Source: Tumebacillus lacus (GTDB lineage Bacteria > Bacillota > Bacilli > Tumebacillales > Tumebacillaceae). Taken from it: DNA of 64,000 nt. Each line of letters opens with the position of its first letter. The stretch's first letter is position 1. The translations under genes and the position numbers were made by a program. The DNA lies in assembly GCF_026410385.1 (NCBI RefSeq), contig NZ_JAPMLT010000001.1, positions 186,001 to 250,000 of the forward strand, in the 5' to 3' direction. The notes beneath the pieces are model-generated. The model was not told where the DNA came from. It did not search any database and worked only from the letters and a program-made list of their open reading frames with translations. This document shows positions 37,959 through 46,368 of this stretch, piece by piece.

Positions 37959-38069
37959 CCATATGATGACATGGGTAGGGGCAAATCATGTTGTTTGTTT
38001 ATCTTTTTTGTAAATGTGACAAAATATCTCTAGCACAGAAGGGTCGAAATATGTAGAATAGGAACTGGT

Positions 38070-38083
38070 GTCAGACATCTGAC
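38070..38083. promoter_or_regulatory. Probable GntR operator
   Basis: GTCAGA-CA-TCTGAC is an inverted repeat with 6-bp arms, 13 bp before the gntR GTG and just ahead of GGGGAGG. Its position suggests autoregulation. The promoter itself is not clear; TAGAAT at 38054-38059 may be the -10. Confidence 0.5.
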
Positions 38084-38096
38084 CGGGGAGGTAACA

Positions 38097-38822
38097 GTGA
38101 ATCAATTGCGTCTGGACACACGCCCCTTGTACATGCTGGTCATCGACCGCATCAAAGATCAGTCAGCGAATGGTGAATGGCCGCCGGGCACTCGTCTGCC
38201 TTCTGAATTTGAACTTGCCAAACTGTTTGGCGTCAGTCGCGCGACCTTGCGAGAGGCATTGCGCGTTTTGGAGGAAGAGGGAGTCGTAGTTCGCCGGCAC
38301 GGCATCGGCACGTTCATAGCAGAGCGGTCTGTCGTGCAGGCAGGCATCGAGCAGTTGTTCAGCGTGACCGAATGGATCGAACGGGCAAACCGCATACCGG
38401 GCACCATTGGATTGACAGCAACGGAAGGCGAAGCATCTCCGGAAGATCTGGAGCGGTTTGGCCTCAACACACCTGAGCCGTTTTGGTTTATCACGCGCAT
38501 TCGCACCGCCGACGGAGATCCGGTCGTCTACTGTGAAGACCGCATCCCGCAGTCGGTGTTGCCAAGCGGGCTGAACGAGTTCTCAGGCTCGATCTTCACC
38601 GACTTGGAGCGAGTCGGCCGGACGATCGCGTACGCTGAGACGGCGATCAAACCGATCGCAGGCCACGAGATTGTCTTTCCGGCGCTTGGTGTTCGGGAAG
38701 GAGACGCTCTGTTGCTCTTGGAGCAGATGCACTTCGATTCAAACGGCTGTCCAGTACTGCTGTCGGCGAACTACTTCCGCACCGACACGTTCCATTTTCA
38801 TGTCTTGCGTCGGCGTCCCTGA
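38097..38822 (+). CDS. ymfC: GntR-family regulator, HutC subfamily (YmfC-like)
   Basis: A 241-residue regulator with a GTG start behind GGGGAGGT. The winged helix at residues 10-75 reads GTRLPSEFELAKLFGVSRATLREALRVLEEEGVV. The UTRA ligand-binding domain covers about 95-240 (TRIRTADGDPVVYCEDRIP). Synteny after spoIIIE fits B. subtilis ymfC. It precedes a BMP-type nucleoside importer with a 117-bp gap, so it probably regulates that transporter in response to a nucleoside- or sugar-like ligand. That link is inferred from position. Confidence 0.92.
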   Translation: MNQLRLDTRPLYMLVIDRIKDQSANGEWPPGTRLPSEFELAKLFGVSRATLREALRVLEEEGVVVRRHGIGTFIAERSVVQAGIEQLFSVTEWIERANRIPGTIGLTATEGEASPEDLERFGLNTPEPFWFITRIRTADGDPVVYCEDRIPQSVLPSGLNEFSGSIFTDLERVGRTIAYAETAIKPIAGHEIVFPALGVREGDALLLLEQMHFDSNGCPVLLSANYFRTDTFHFHVLRRRP

Positions 38823-38939
38823 TGTTAGAACGCACGGAAATGGGAAACATGAGAAGGTACATACCAGTTCTCGCAGCTATGTCTGACTGCATTCCGCACA
38901 CCGAATTGTTCAAATCATGAAAGCGAGGGAACATTGGAG

Positions 38940-39998
38940 ATGAAAGGTAAAAAACTGATGAGTGCCGCGTTTGCCGGCATTCTCGCAGCATCCATGCTGG
39001 CAGGCTGCGGCACATCCGATAACAAAGACGGCGGCGGTGCTGCCGGCGGCGATCAAGGCAAAAAGATGAACATCGCGATGGTTACCGACGTTGGCGGCAT
39101 CCACGACAACTCCTTCAACCAAGCAGCATGGGAAGGCCTGACCCGCGCCAAAGAAAAGCTCGGCGTCGAAGTCAAAGTCCAAGAGTCCAAGCGTGCGGAA
39201 GACTACACGCCGAACCTGACCTCCTTCGTCAAGTCGGGCACCGACCTGACGTGGGGCATCGGCTTCCTGATGGAAAACGACATCAAGAAAGTCGCAACGG
39301 AAAACCCGGACTCGCACATCGGCATCATCGACTCCAACCTCGGCGGCGAGATCCCGAAAAACGTTGCGTCTGTCACCTTCAAAGAAGAAGAAGGCTCCTT
39401 CCTGATGGGCGTTCTGGCTGGCAAAATGACCAAGAGCAACAAAGTGGGCTTTGTCGGCGGCGTCAAGTTTGCGCTCATTGAAAAGTTTGAATACGGTTTC
39501 AAAGCGGGCGTGAAGTCGGTTAACCCGGGCGCAGAAGTCATCGTGGCGTACGCGGATGCATTTGACAAGCCGGACAAAGGCAGTCTGCTGGCTTCCCAGA
39601 TCTACCAACAAGGCGCGGACATCATCTTCCACGCTTCCGGCGCAACCGGCGACGGCGTGTTCAAAGAAGCGGTCGAGCGCGGCGCGAACCACTGGGTCAT
39701 CGGTGTAGACCGCGACCAGTCCAACCTGGCTCCGAAAAACACCCTGTCCTCCATGGTCAAGCGCGTAGACAACGCAGTCTACCAAGTCACCGAGCAACTG
39801 AAAAACGGCAAGTGGTCCGAAGTGGCGGGCAAGAACACCGTGCTCGGCCTGAAAGAAGACGGCGTCGGCTACGCTCCGACCACCAGCACCAACACTCCGC
39901 AAGACGTGATCACCCTGATGGACGACTACAAGAAAAAGATCGTCGCAGGAGAAATCAAAGTCCCGGCGACCGCAGAAGCGTTCAACAACTTCAAGTAA
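38940..39998 (+). CDS. BMP-family substrate-binding lipoprotein
   Basis: A 352-residue extracellular lipoprotein. The signal peptide ends in the lipobox LAGC (MKGKKLMSAAFAGILAASMLAGC). A Gly-rich linker follows, then the basic membrane protein (Med/PnrA-like) periplasmic-binding fold. IAMVTDVGGIHDNSFNQAAWEG and KEEEGSFLMGVLAGKMTK are its hallmarks. These proteins bind nucleosides in studied cases. ATG 38940 is preferred over TTG 38934 by ribosome-binding-site spacing. The ABC ATPase and two permeases follow, after a stem-loop that may reduce read-through. Confidence 0.95.
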   Translation: MKGKKLMSAAFAGILAASMLAGCGTSDNKDGGGAAGGDQGKKMNIAMVTDVGGIHDNSFNQAAWEGLTRAKEKLGVEVKVQESKRAEDYTPNLTSFVKSGTDLTWGIGFLMENDIKKVATENPDSHIGIIDSNLGGEIPKNVASVTFKEEEGSFLMGVLAGKMTKSNKVGFVGGVKFALIEKFEYGFKAGVKSVNPGAEVIVAYADAFDKPDKGSLLASQIYQQGADIIFHASGATGDGVFKEAVERGANHWVIGVDRDQSNLAPKNTLSSMVKRVDNAVYQVTEQLKNGKWSEVAGKNTVLGLKEDGVGYAPTTSTNTPQDVITLMDDYKKKIVAGEIKVPATAEAFNNFK

Positions 39999-40021
39999 AA
40001 ATTTGATCCTGATCTAAAAGC

Positions 40022-40058
40022 CAAGGCTGGTGCGAACGTTCACATCAGCCTTGTTTTT
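40022..40058 (+). terminator. Terminator-like stem-loop between lipoprotein and ATPase genes
   Basis: CAAGGCTG and CAGCCTTG close a stem with inner GAAC/GTTC pairing, then TTTTT. It probably terminates part of the transcripts so that the binding protein is made in excess. Confidence 0.75.
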
Positions 40059-40091
40059 GGATAAAGGCACGGAAAACGGGGGGAAAGGCCT

Positions 40092-41603
40092 GTGCCAGCA
40101 GTAGTCGAAATGCTGGGAATCACGAAACGATTTGCCGGCTTTACAGCAAATGATCACATCAACCTGGTTGTGGAGAAAGGCGAGATCCACGCCCTGCTCG
40201 GCGAAAACGGGGCGGGGAAATCGACCCTGATGAACATTCTCTTCGGTCTGTATCAGCCTGACGAAGGCCAGATCAAGATCCGGGAGAAAGCGGTCAAGAT
40301 CACCGACCCGAACATGGCCAACGACCTCGGGATCGGCATGGTGCATCAGCACTTCATGCTGGTTGAGCCGTTTACCGTCACCGAAAACATCGTGCTCGGC
40401 GTCGAACCGACCAAGGGTCTCAAGATCGATATCGCACAAGCGGAGCGAAAAGTCTCGGAACTGTCTGAGCGCTACGGCTTGAAAGTCGATCCGCGCGCCC
40501 GAATCAAAGACATCTCCGTCGGCATGCAACAGCGCGTGGAGATTCTCAAAACGCTGTATCGGGGCGCGGAGATCTTGATCTTCGACGAGCCGACCGCCGT
40601 TCTCACGCCGCAGGAGATCAAAGAGTTGATGGAGATCATGCAAAATCTCGTCCGCGAGGGCAAGACGATCATCTTCATCACGCACAAACTCAAAGAAATC
40701 ATGGCGATCTGCGACCGCGTCACGATCATCCGTCGCGGCAAGTATATCGACACCGTCTCGATCAACGAGACCAACGTCGATGACCTCGCCGCCAAGATGG
40801 TCGGCCGCCACGTTTCGTTCACCGTGGAAAAAACGCCGCCGCAGCCGAAAGGGCCGGTGCTGGAAATTCGCGACCTGATCGTCGAGGGCAACCGGGGTGT
40901 CGACGCGCTGCGCGGTCTGTCGCTGGAGGTCAAGGCCGGCGAGATCCTCGGCGTGGCCGGGATCGAAGGCAACGGCCAGTCGGAATTGATCGAGGCGATC
41001 ACGGGACTTCGCAAGACCAAGACCGGTTCGATCAAGCTGAACGGCTCTGAGATTCAAAATCAACCGCCGCGCAAGATCACCGAGCGCGGTGTCGGACACA
41101 TCCCGGAAGACCGTCACAAACGGGGTCTCGTGCTGGACTACTCCATCGGCGAGAACATGGTGCTGCAAACGTACTACAAGTCCCCGTTCGCCAAAACGGG
41201 CGTCCTGCAACGGAACGCGATCTTCGAATACGCTCGCAAGCTGATCAAACAGTTCGACGTGCGGACTCCGAGCGAAGACACGCCTGCACGGGCACTCTCC
41301 GGGGGCAATCAGCAAAAGGGCATCATCGCGCGGGAAGTCGACCGCAACCCGGACCTGCTGATCGCCGCGCAACCGACCCGCGGTCTGGACGTCGGTGCCA
41401 TCGAGTTTATTCACAAAAAGCTGGTCGAGCAGCGGGATGCGGGCAAAGCTGTTTTGCTCCTGTCGCTCGAACTGGACGAGATCTTAAACGTCAGCGACCG
41501 CATCGCGGTCATCTATGAAGGCCGCATCGTCGGGATCGTGAATCCGGAAGAAACCGACCACGACCAACTCGGCCTGATGATGGCCGGCGGCGCAAAGTCG
41601 TAA
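40092..41603 (+). CDS. ABC transporter ATPase with two nucleotide-binding domains
   Basis: A 503-residue tandem ATPase of the simple-sugar/nucleoside importer class. The first domain has LLGENGAGKSTLMN near residue 36, and VGMQQRVEILKTL and IFDEPTAVLTPQE. The second domain has the degenerate Walker A GIEGNGQSELIEAI and LSGGNQQKGIIAREVDRNPDLLIAAQPTRGLD, as usual for this class. GTG start behind a purine-rich GGGGGGAAAGG. It works with the two permeases downstream and the BMP lipoprotein upstream. Confidence 0.96.
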   Translation: MPAVVEMLGITKRFAGFTANDHINLVVEKGEIHALLGENGAGKSTLMNILFGLYQPDEGQIKIREKAVKITDPNMANDLGIGMVHQHFMLVEPFTVTENIVLGVEPTKGLKIDIAQAERKVSELSERYGLKVDPRARIKDISVGMQQRVEILKTLYRGAEILIFDEPTAVLTPQEIKELMEIMQNLVREGKTIIFITHKLKEIMAICDRVTIIRRGKYIDTVSINETNVDDLAAKMVGRHVSFTVEKTPPQPKGPVLEIRDLIVEGNRGVDALRGLSLEVKAGEILGVAGIEGNGQSELIEAITGLRKTKTGSIKLNGSEIQNQPPRKITERGVGHIPEDRHKRGLVLDYSIGENMVLQTYYKSPFAKTGVLQRNAIFEYARKLIKQFDVRTPSEDTPARALSGGNQQKGIIAREVDRNPDLLIAAQPTRGLDVGAIEFIHKKLVEQRDAGKAVLLLSLELDEILNVSDRIAVIYEGRIVGIVNPEETDHDQLGLMMAGGAKS

Positions 41604-41618
41604 GGAGGGGAGACGCAG

Positions 41619-42683
41619 ATGAACAATTCTACATCCAGATGGAATGCGTTTCTCGTTCCGGTGATCGCGGTCGTGCTGGGCATTCTGTTCGGGGCTGTCC
41701 TGATGCTGTTGATGGGCTATGACCCGATCCTCGGGTACAACCTGATCTTCCAAGGCATCTTCGGCAGCGAGTACTTCTTGGGCGAGACACTGCGCGCTGT
41801 CACGCCGCTGATCTTTGCCGGTCTCGCAGTCGCGTTCGCGTTCCGCACCGGTCTGTTCAACATCGGCGTCGAGGGTCAGTTCATCATCGGCCAGCTCGCC
41901 GCCGCGTGGGTCGGCATGAGCTGGGATCTGCCGCCGGGCCTGCACGCGCTGGCCGCTGTGATGGTGGCGATGATCTCGTCCGGTCTGTACGCCGGATTTG
42001 CCGGTTGGCTGAAAGCGCGCCTTGGCGTGCATGAAGTCATCACCACGATCATGCTGAACTACATCGCGCTGTTCAGCGCCAACTACATCATCCGCAACTT
42101 CCTCAAAGGGCAAGGCGAGCGCACGGCCGACATCCTGCCGTCCGCGTCCTTGACCTCCGAGTTTTTACGTACGATGTTCGACGGGGCCCGCGTCAACTGG
42201 GGCTTGATCATCGCGCTGATCTTGGCTCTCGTCGTCTGGTTCCTGCTTTGGAAGACGACCCGTGGCTACGAACTGCGCGCCGTCGGCTTCAACCCGCACG
42301 CTTCCGAGTATGCCGGGATGAACGTCAAGCAGAACATCATCCTTTCGATGGTGATCTCCGGCATGCTGGCCGGTGCAGGCGGTGCGGCCGACACGCTGGG
42401 TGTCTACGGCTACATGAACATCTCCGCCGGCTTTACCGGAATCGGCTTTGACGGCATCGCCGTCGCGCTGATCGGCACCAACCATCCGTTTGGCGTCATC
42501 CTGGGTGCCCTGCTGTTCGGCGGCCTGTCCTTCGGCGCTGACAACATGCAGCGCGTGGAAGGCATCCCGACGGAAAGTATCCGCATCGTCATCTCGATGA
42601 TCATCTACTTCGTCGCCGCTTCGGCGATTGTCCAATCGGTACTCGGCTATCTGCGCCGTCGTCGGGAGGTGCAAGCAAAATGA
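41619..42683 (+). CDS. Nucleoside-type ABC transporter permease 1
   Basis: A 354-residue BPD_transp_2 (LivH/RbsC-like) permease with about 8-10 hydrophobic segments. FRTGLFNIGVEGQFIIGQLAAAW is the family motif, and the HASEYAGMNVKQNIILSMVISG loop contacts the ATPase. RBS AAGGAGGGG. It forms the channel with the next gene, whose start overlaps by 4 bases (ATGA). Confidence 0.95.
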   Translation: MNNSTSRWNAFLVPVIAVVLGILFGAVLMLLMGYDPILGYNLIFQGIFGSEYFLGETLRAVTPLIFAGLAVAFAFRTGLFNIGVEGQFIIGQLAAAWVGMSWDLPPGLHALAAVMVAMISSGLYAGFAGWLKARLGVHEVITTIMLNYIALFSANYIIRNFLKGQGERTADILPSASLTSEFLRTMFDGARVNWGLIIALILALVVWFLLWKTTRGYELRAVGFNPHASEYAGMNVKQNIILSMVISGMLAGAGGAADTLGVYGYMNISAGFTGIGFDGIAVALIGTNHPFGVILGALLFGGLSFGADNMQRVEGIPTESIRIVISMIIYFVAASAIVQSVLGYLRRRREVQAK

Positions 42684-43648
42684 GCATGATCGATATGCTG
42701 ATCACGATCTTCAGTGGCACCTTAATCTATGCCACGCCGCTGATCTTCACCGCGCTGGGCGGCGTCTTCTCGGAGCGATCCGGCGTGGTCAACATCGCAC
42801 TGGAAGGCCTGATGGTCATCGGTGCGTTCACCGCCGCCGTCGTCACGATCTGGACCGGTGAGCGGATGGGGATCTCCCCGGCGCTTGCGCCGTGGCTCGG
42901 CGTGCTGGCGGCGATGGTGGCCGGTATGCTGTTTGCCCTCTTGCATGCGTTTGCTTCCATCGACCTGCGCGCCGACCAAGTCGTCAGCGGTGTCGCCTTG
43001 AACTTCCTCGCCGCGGGCGTGGCGATGTTCATGGTCAAGAAACTGTTCGAAGGGGCGGGGCAGACGACCACCGTTCAGCACGCCTTCTCCAAGTTCGCAA
43101 TCCCGGGACTGAGCTCGATCCCGCTGATCGGGCCTGGTTTCTTCAACGTTTACGCGCTGACCTACCTCGCGATCATCCTCGTGGCGATCTCGTGGTACGT
43201 TCTGTACAAAACGCCGTTCGGTCTGCGCCTGCGCGCCGTCGGTGAACATCCGGCAGCTGCCGACACCGTCGGTGTCAACGTTCGCCGCATGCGCTACATG
43301 GCGGTAATCATCTCCGGGGGCTTGGCCGGCATCGGCGGCAGCGCCTTGTCGATCGCCATCTCCTCCTCGTTCCAGCACGCGACCGTCTCCGGTCACGGCT
43401 TCATGGCGTTGGCGGCGATGATCTTCGGCAAATGGCATCCGAGCGGCGCGCTCGGTGCTGCGCTGTTCTTCGGCTTTGCAACGGCACTCGGTGTGTCCGG
43501 ACAGGTCCTCGGCCTGACCGCGTACGTTCCGAGCGAACTGCTCAACGCCCTGCCGTATCTGCTGACGATCCTCGCACTCGCAGGTGTCGTCGGTCGTGCC
43601 GAAGCTCCGGCAGCAAACGGCAAGCCGTACCAAAAAGGCAGCCGCTAA
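42680..43648 (+). CDS. Nucleoside-type ABC transporter permease 2
   Basis: A 322-residue permease of the same family. PLIFTALGGVFSERSGVVNIALEGLMVIGAFTA is the typical N-terminal signature, and GEHPAAADTVGVNVRRMRYMAVIISG the coupling loop. It is translationally coupled to permease 1 and ends the operon before a strong terminator. The four-gene set matches the YufNOPQ/NupNOPQ (guanosine) layout of B. subtilis; nucleoside uptake is likely, the exact substrate unproven. Confidence 0.95.
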   Translation: MSMIDMLITIFSGTLIYATPLIFTALGGVFSERSGVVNIALEGLMVIGAFTAAVVTIWTGERMGISPALAPWLGVLAAMVAGMLFALLHAFASIDLRADQVVSGVALNFLAAGVAMFMVKKLFEGAGQTTTVQHAFSKFAIPGLSSIPLIGPGFFNVYALTYLAIILVAISWYVLYKTPFGLRLRAVGEHPAAADTVGVNVRRMRYMAVIISGGLAGIGGSALSIAISSSFQHATVSGHGFMALAAMIFGKWHPSGALGAALFFGFATALGVSGQVLGLTAYVPSELLNALPYLLTILALAGVVGRAEAPAANGKPYQKGSR

Positions 43649-43670
43649 ATTTTACAGGCACAGGAAAAAA

Positions 43671-43698
43671 GACGGAGAGGCGTTCTCTCCGTCTTTTT
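43671..43698 (+). terminator. Intrinsic terminator after the ABC transporter operon
   Basis: GACGGAGAG pairs with CTCTCCGTC around GCGTT, with A-run before and T-run after. Confidence 0.93.
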
Positions 43699-43709
43699 CT
43701 GTGCGGCTG

Positions 43710-43718
43710 TGGTACAAT
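43710..43718 (+). promoter_or_regulatory. Extended -10 promoter of the small HTH gene
   Basis: TGGTACAAT is an extended -10 directly after the terminator, 27 bp before the GTG start; no good -35. Confidence 0.5.
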
Positions 43719-43744
43719 GGAAGGAAAAGGAGGGAGATTGGCGC

Positions 43745-43948
43745 GTGAAACAGACTCAATCTCTGGAGCATTTGGTCCAAGAGCAAAAATTAACCCTGCA
43801 AAAAGTGGCGGAGCAAACGGGCGTCTCGCTGTTGGCTCTCGAATACATGGTACAGAATAACAGCGTGCCCAAGCGGCACATCGCCCAAAAGATCTCCAAA
43901 GTCTTGAAACTGCCGGTCGGAGAGATCTGGCCGGAGTTGGGGCAATAA
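43745..43948 (+). CDS. Small Cro/CI-type HTH protein
   Basis: A 67-residue protein that is little more than one helix-turn-helix domain: KLTLQKVAEQTGVSLLALEYMVQNNSVPKRHIAQKISKVLKLPVGEIW. GTG 43745 lies 9 bases after GGAGGG. Only the DNA-binding fold is visible; there is no ligand or dimerisation domain. It stands alone behind its own promoter. It may be a small repressor; the target is unknown. Confidence 0.85.
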   Translation: MKQTQSLEHLVQEQKLTLQKVAEQTGVSLLALEYMVQNNSVPKRHIAQKISKVLKLPVGEIWPELGQ

Positions 43949-44018
43949 AAGGAACTCGATCACTAAAACAGGCACCTTCCGCGCATCCTAAAAGGAAACG
44001 GAGCGGAGGTGCCTGTTT

Positions 44019-44201
44019 GTGCGTTCTGATGCGTTGAAAGTAATCAACCTGTACGAGGTCCCGATCACCGATGTGAAGCGACTGGTCGATGTGTTGCAAA
44101 GCGATCTGAAAGAATATGAAAACCTCGACGCCGACTTCGAACCGGGAACGGAAGACACGATCAAGCGATTCTTGTCAGAACTCAGCCGCCATCTGGACTG
44201 A
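44019..44201 (+). CDS. Hypothetical 60-residue protein
   Basis: A GTG start with GGAGGTG 7 bases upstream gives a 60-residue acidic protein (VPITDVKRLVDVLQSDLKEYENLDADFEPGTEDTIKRFLSELSRHLD). It is predicted helical and soluble. I do not recognise it. It is followed 37 bp later by a tiny membrane protein gene with its own ribosome-binding site, and the two could share a transcript ending at the terminator at 44355. Confidence 0.7.
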   Translation: MRSDALKVINLYEVPITDVKRLVDVLQSDLKEYENLDADFEPGTEDTIKRFLSELSRHLD

Positions 44202-44238
44202 GGCGCTGAGAAAGCCATTCGCAAAAGGAGGAGATGTC

Positions 44239-44352
44239 ATGCCGCCTTCCATGTGGTGGACAGCCAACGGGATCTGGGTGCTGACGATCGCCGCGACGGT
44301 CGGCGTGCTCGCGTGGCTAATCACTTACCGCCGTCGCGGACGCAACCGGTAA
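44239..44352 (+). CDS. Tiny single-pass membrane protein (37 residues)
   Basis: AAAGGAGGAG precedes the ATG at 44239. The product has a short N-terminus with tryptophans, one hydrophobic segment GIWVLTIAATVGVLAWLITY, and a basic end RRRGRNR, which predicts an outside-N, inside-C orientation. No family is recognised. The strong ribosome-binding site and clean membrane topology make it a credible gene despite its size. Confidence 0.65.
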   Translation: MPPSMWWTANGIWVLTIAATVGVLAWLITYRRRGRNR

Positions 44353-44354
44353 CG

Positions 44355-44393
44355 AAAAAGCCGCCGTGTGCCGAGAGCCAGGCGGCTTTTTTC
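44355..44393. terminator. Bidirectional terminator
   Basis: AAAAAGCCGCC pairs with GGCGGCTTTTT around a 15-base loop. It lies between the tiny membrane gene and the convergent unknown gene. Confidence 0.9.
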
Positions 44394-44402
44394 TGTCCGC
44401 AA

Positions 44403-44750
44403 TCAACGCCATTTGTTGGTGCGAATGATATACGCCTGCGTAAAGCCGACGCCCAAGTTGCGCGTTTCGCGCAGCAGAGCCCGCACGATCGACTCGTGGC
44501 CGTTTTGCATCAGTGTCTCGATGATCGTCTGGGTGGTGAACGGTTCGCTCATGCCTTCCTGCACGTCCGGATCGTGTTCCAGATCATCCAGCCACTCGTC
44601 GCTGTAATGCGGACCGAGCCGTTCTTGATAGGCTTTGCGGTAGAGATCCTTTACGGAAAAAGGCAACTCCAGCGCTCTCAGGTAAAAGTCGAGCTGATAG
44701 AGAGCTTGATCACTCGTGTACTTCGATTGATTGTAATGGTCGTGTGCCAT
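44403..44750 (-). CDS. Unknown protein, paralogue of the SOS-box operon gene at 49166
   Basis: A 115-residue soluble protein. ATG 44750 has AAGGGGAG 6 bases upstream; an in-frame TTG at 44756 abuts that site. No known family is recognised. It aligns along its length with the protein at 49166-49522: both share ALYQL, a Y..AL.LPF..(K/R)DLYR.AY block, a W.D.L..DP stretch and F.T..TI.ETL...G, ending in ET..LG.G. The two genes therefore form a local paralogous family. This copy has no LexA-type box; a weak TTGTAA/TATCAT promoter lies upstream on the minus strand. Confidence 0.82.
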   Translation of the reverse strand: MAHDHYNQSKYTSDQALYQLDFYLRALELPFSVKDLYRKAYQERLGPHYSDEWLDDLEHDPDVQEGMSEPFTTQTIIETLMQNGHESIVRALLRETRNLGVGFTQAYIIRTNKWR

Positions 44751-44833
44751 CTGCAACTCCCCTTACCTTGACCGTCGGATACACTATGTATATTCATGAT
44801 AGCACAGGAATTGTTTTTACAAGCGAAAGTTTT

Positions 44834-44842
44834 TGATACAAT
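44834..44842 (+). promoter_or_regulatory. Extended -10 promoter of the 32-residue gene
   Basis: TGATACAAT is an extended -10, 33 bp before the GTG start at 44876. Confidence 0.45.
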
Positions 44843-44875
44843 GGGGAGCAGAAGACAAACAGAGGGGAGTGCAGA

Positions 44876-44974
44876 GTGGTGGGTGCAGATTTTTCGATGG
44901 CGTTTTTGTTTATCCTGTTCGTTGTCTTGTCGTTCGTCTTCGTGATGCGGGCCGCAAAAAAGAAGAAAAAATAG
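44876..44974 (+). CDS. Tiny single-pass membrane protein (32 residues)
   Basis: GTG 44876 sits behind AGAGGGGAGT and encodes MVGADFSMAFLFILFVVLSF and FVFVMRAAKKKKK: a single hydrophobic helix and a lysine cluster at the C-terminus, giving a membrane protein with a cytoplasmic tail. An extended -10 promoter lies upstream, and a terminator overlaps the stop codon, so it has all parts of a single-gene unit. It is too short for family assignment. Confidence 0.65.
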   Translation: MVGADFSMAFLFILFVVLSFVFVMRAAKKKKK

Positions 44975-45003
44975 GAACTTCGTCAGAGCGAAGTTCCTTT
45001 TTT
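44974..45003. terminator. Terminator shared by the tiny membrane gene and the MFS gene
   Basis: GGAACTTCG pairs with CGAAGTTCC around TCAGAG, with A-run before and T-run after; the stop codon of the 32-residue gene lies in the stem. Confidence 0.9.
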
Positions 45004-46222
45004 ATTTGGAGCAGGCTCGATACTCCTCCAAGGAGCGTCGATAGAAAAACATCGCGATCACAGCGGTGACCCCGACGAGCAGAAAGGATGTGCGAATCGC
45101 CAGCGCATCCTGAAACCACGCAGCTCCCCCGATCAACACGAGGATCGACAGGCAGCGTCCCAGATTGACAGCCGCCTCGCGGATGACCAGATACTCCACC
45201 TTGCGATGCACCGCTTGCGGCAGGCGGCCCATCACATCGTACGTCAGGCAGGAGTAGGGCACGAGCAAGATCGGCGTGAACAGCGAGTTCATGATGCCGA
45301 ACACAAACAGGGAGAAAGTGTTGACTTGGAACAACAGGAGCAACACAGACCCGCCCAGCGCAAACGAGGCGACGGTGACAAACGTGCTGCGGCGCTCAAA
45401 CGTGAGAAACCGTTTGACAAAGTAGTAGGAGAGCAGTGACAGCACCGACGTCAGCAGCAGATAGCGGCTGGCCAGCAACTCGTTTTTCGTGACGAGAAAG
45501 ACCAGCAAAAAGGGCAGAAAATACAGTGTCCCCTCGCGGAACCCCATCAGCAGGGCGACAGTCAGCGTTCGTTGCCACAGTGCCCGATGTTCTTCCGGAC
45601 GAAACCCTGCGTACAGATCATAAAGAGGAGGTCCTGAGCGCAGTTTCAGCCACCACGTGATCAGGACGGCAGCCAAGAAAAAAGAAAAGGAGAGGATGAA
45701 CAAAATCCGGTACCCGACATCGGCGAACATCGAAAGCACCTGCCCGGCGAGCAACGGGGCGACACCGGCCGCGACGGCGACGAGAAACCCGTTGGCACCG
45801 TTGAACTGATCGCGCGTCTCAGGTTCGGTCACTTCAAACACCAACACACTGAACGACAGCCAGTAAAAGCCCGCGCCAAATCCTTGCAGACAGCCAAGCC
45901 AGGCATAGACGGAGCCCACCCGGGCTCCGAGCAAGAGAATCAGCACGTAGAACAGCGCGAGGATGCCGATTCCGAGCCGCAACGTGTACAGCCGGTCGGA
46001 TCGTTTGGCCAGCCAACCGGCGACCGCAAAACCGATTGCGGTGAACACAAAGATGTAGAAATTGAAGATCGCGATCTGTTCGAGATCCTTGAGCAACTTC
46101 CACAAATAGATGTTCAAAAACGTGTTCGACAGGGCGCTCGCTCCCGCAAACAGCACGTTGATCATCAAGAGCCACTTTCCGTCCTTAGGCAGCGGTTCCC
46201 GATGGACTTCTGCGATGCGAAT
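45002..46222 (-). CDS. MFS transporter, apparent AUU start
   Basis: A major-facilitator membrane protein with about 12 hydrophobic segments (SNTFLNIYLWKLLKDL, AGFYWLSFSVLVFEVTEPETRDQFNG). The first in-frame ATG (46168) lies inside what should be the N-terminal region and lacks a ribosome-binding site. Reading further upstream in frame gives IRIAEVHREPLPKDGKWLLMINVLF, natural for the family. AGGAGGAGG sits 9 bases before an ATT codon at 46222-46220, with no ATG, GTG or TTG nearby in frame. I therefore place the start at that ATT (406 residues); 46168 is the conservative alternative. Substrate unknown. Confidence 0.82.
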   Translation of the reverse strand: MRIAEVHREPLPKDGKWLLMINVLFAGASALSNTFLNIYLWKLLKDLEQIAIFNFYIFVFTAIGFAVAGWLAKRSDRLYTLRLGIGILALFYVLILLLGARVGSVYAWLGCLQGFGAGFYWLSFSVLVFEVTEPETRDQFNGANGFLVAVAAGVAPLLAGQVLSMFADVGYRILFILSFSFFLAAVLITWWLKLRSGPPLYDLYAGFRPEEHRALWQRTLTVALLMGFREGTLYFLPFLLVFLVTKNELLASRYLLLTSVLSLLSYYFVKRFLTFERRSTFVTVASFALGGSVLLLLFQVNTFSLFVFGIMNSLFTPILLVPYSCLTYDVMGRLPQAVHRKVEYLVIREAAVNLGRCLSILVLIGGAAWFQDALAIRTSFLLVGVTAVIAMFFYRRSLEEYRACSK

Positions 46223-46321
46223 GGCCGATCGCCTCCTCCTCGTCGAAGAATGTACAGTTCTAATCTTTCCCGACCAGAAAGCAGTCTACTATGGAAAAAT
46301 CCTCATCTCCCGCGCGGGGTA

Positions 46322-46330
46322 TGTTATACT
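46322..46330 (+). promoter_or_regulatory. Extended -10 promoter of the BMP-like lipoprotein gene
   Basis: TGTTATACT is an extended -10 element, 38 bp before the ATG at 46369, in the gap shared with the divergent MFS gene. Confidence 0.5.
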
Positions 46331-46368
46331 AAAGCTTGATACTGTAAGCAGGAGTGTTTGATTCCGTC

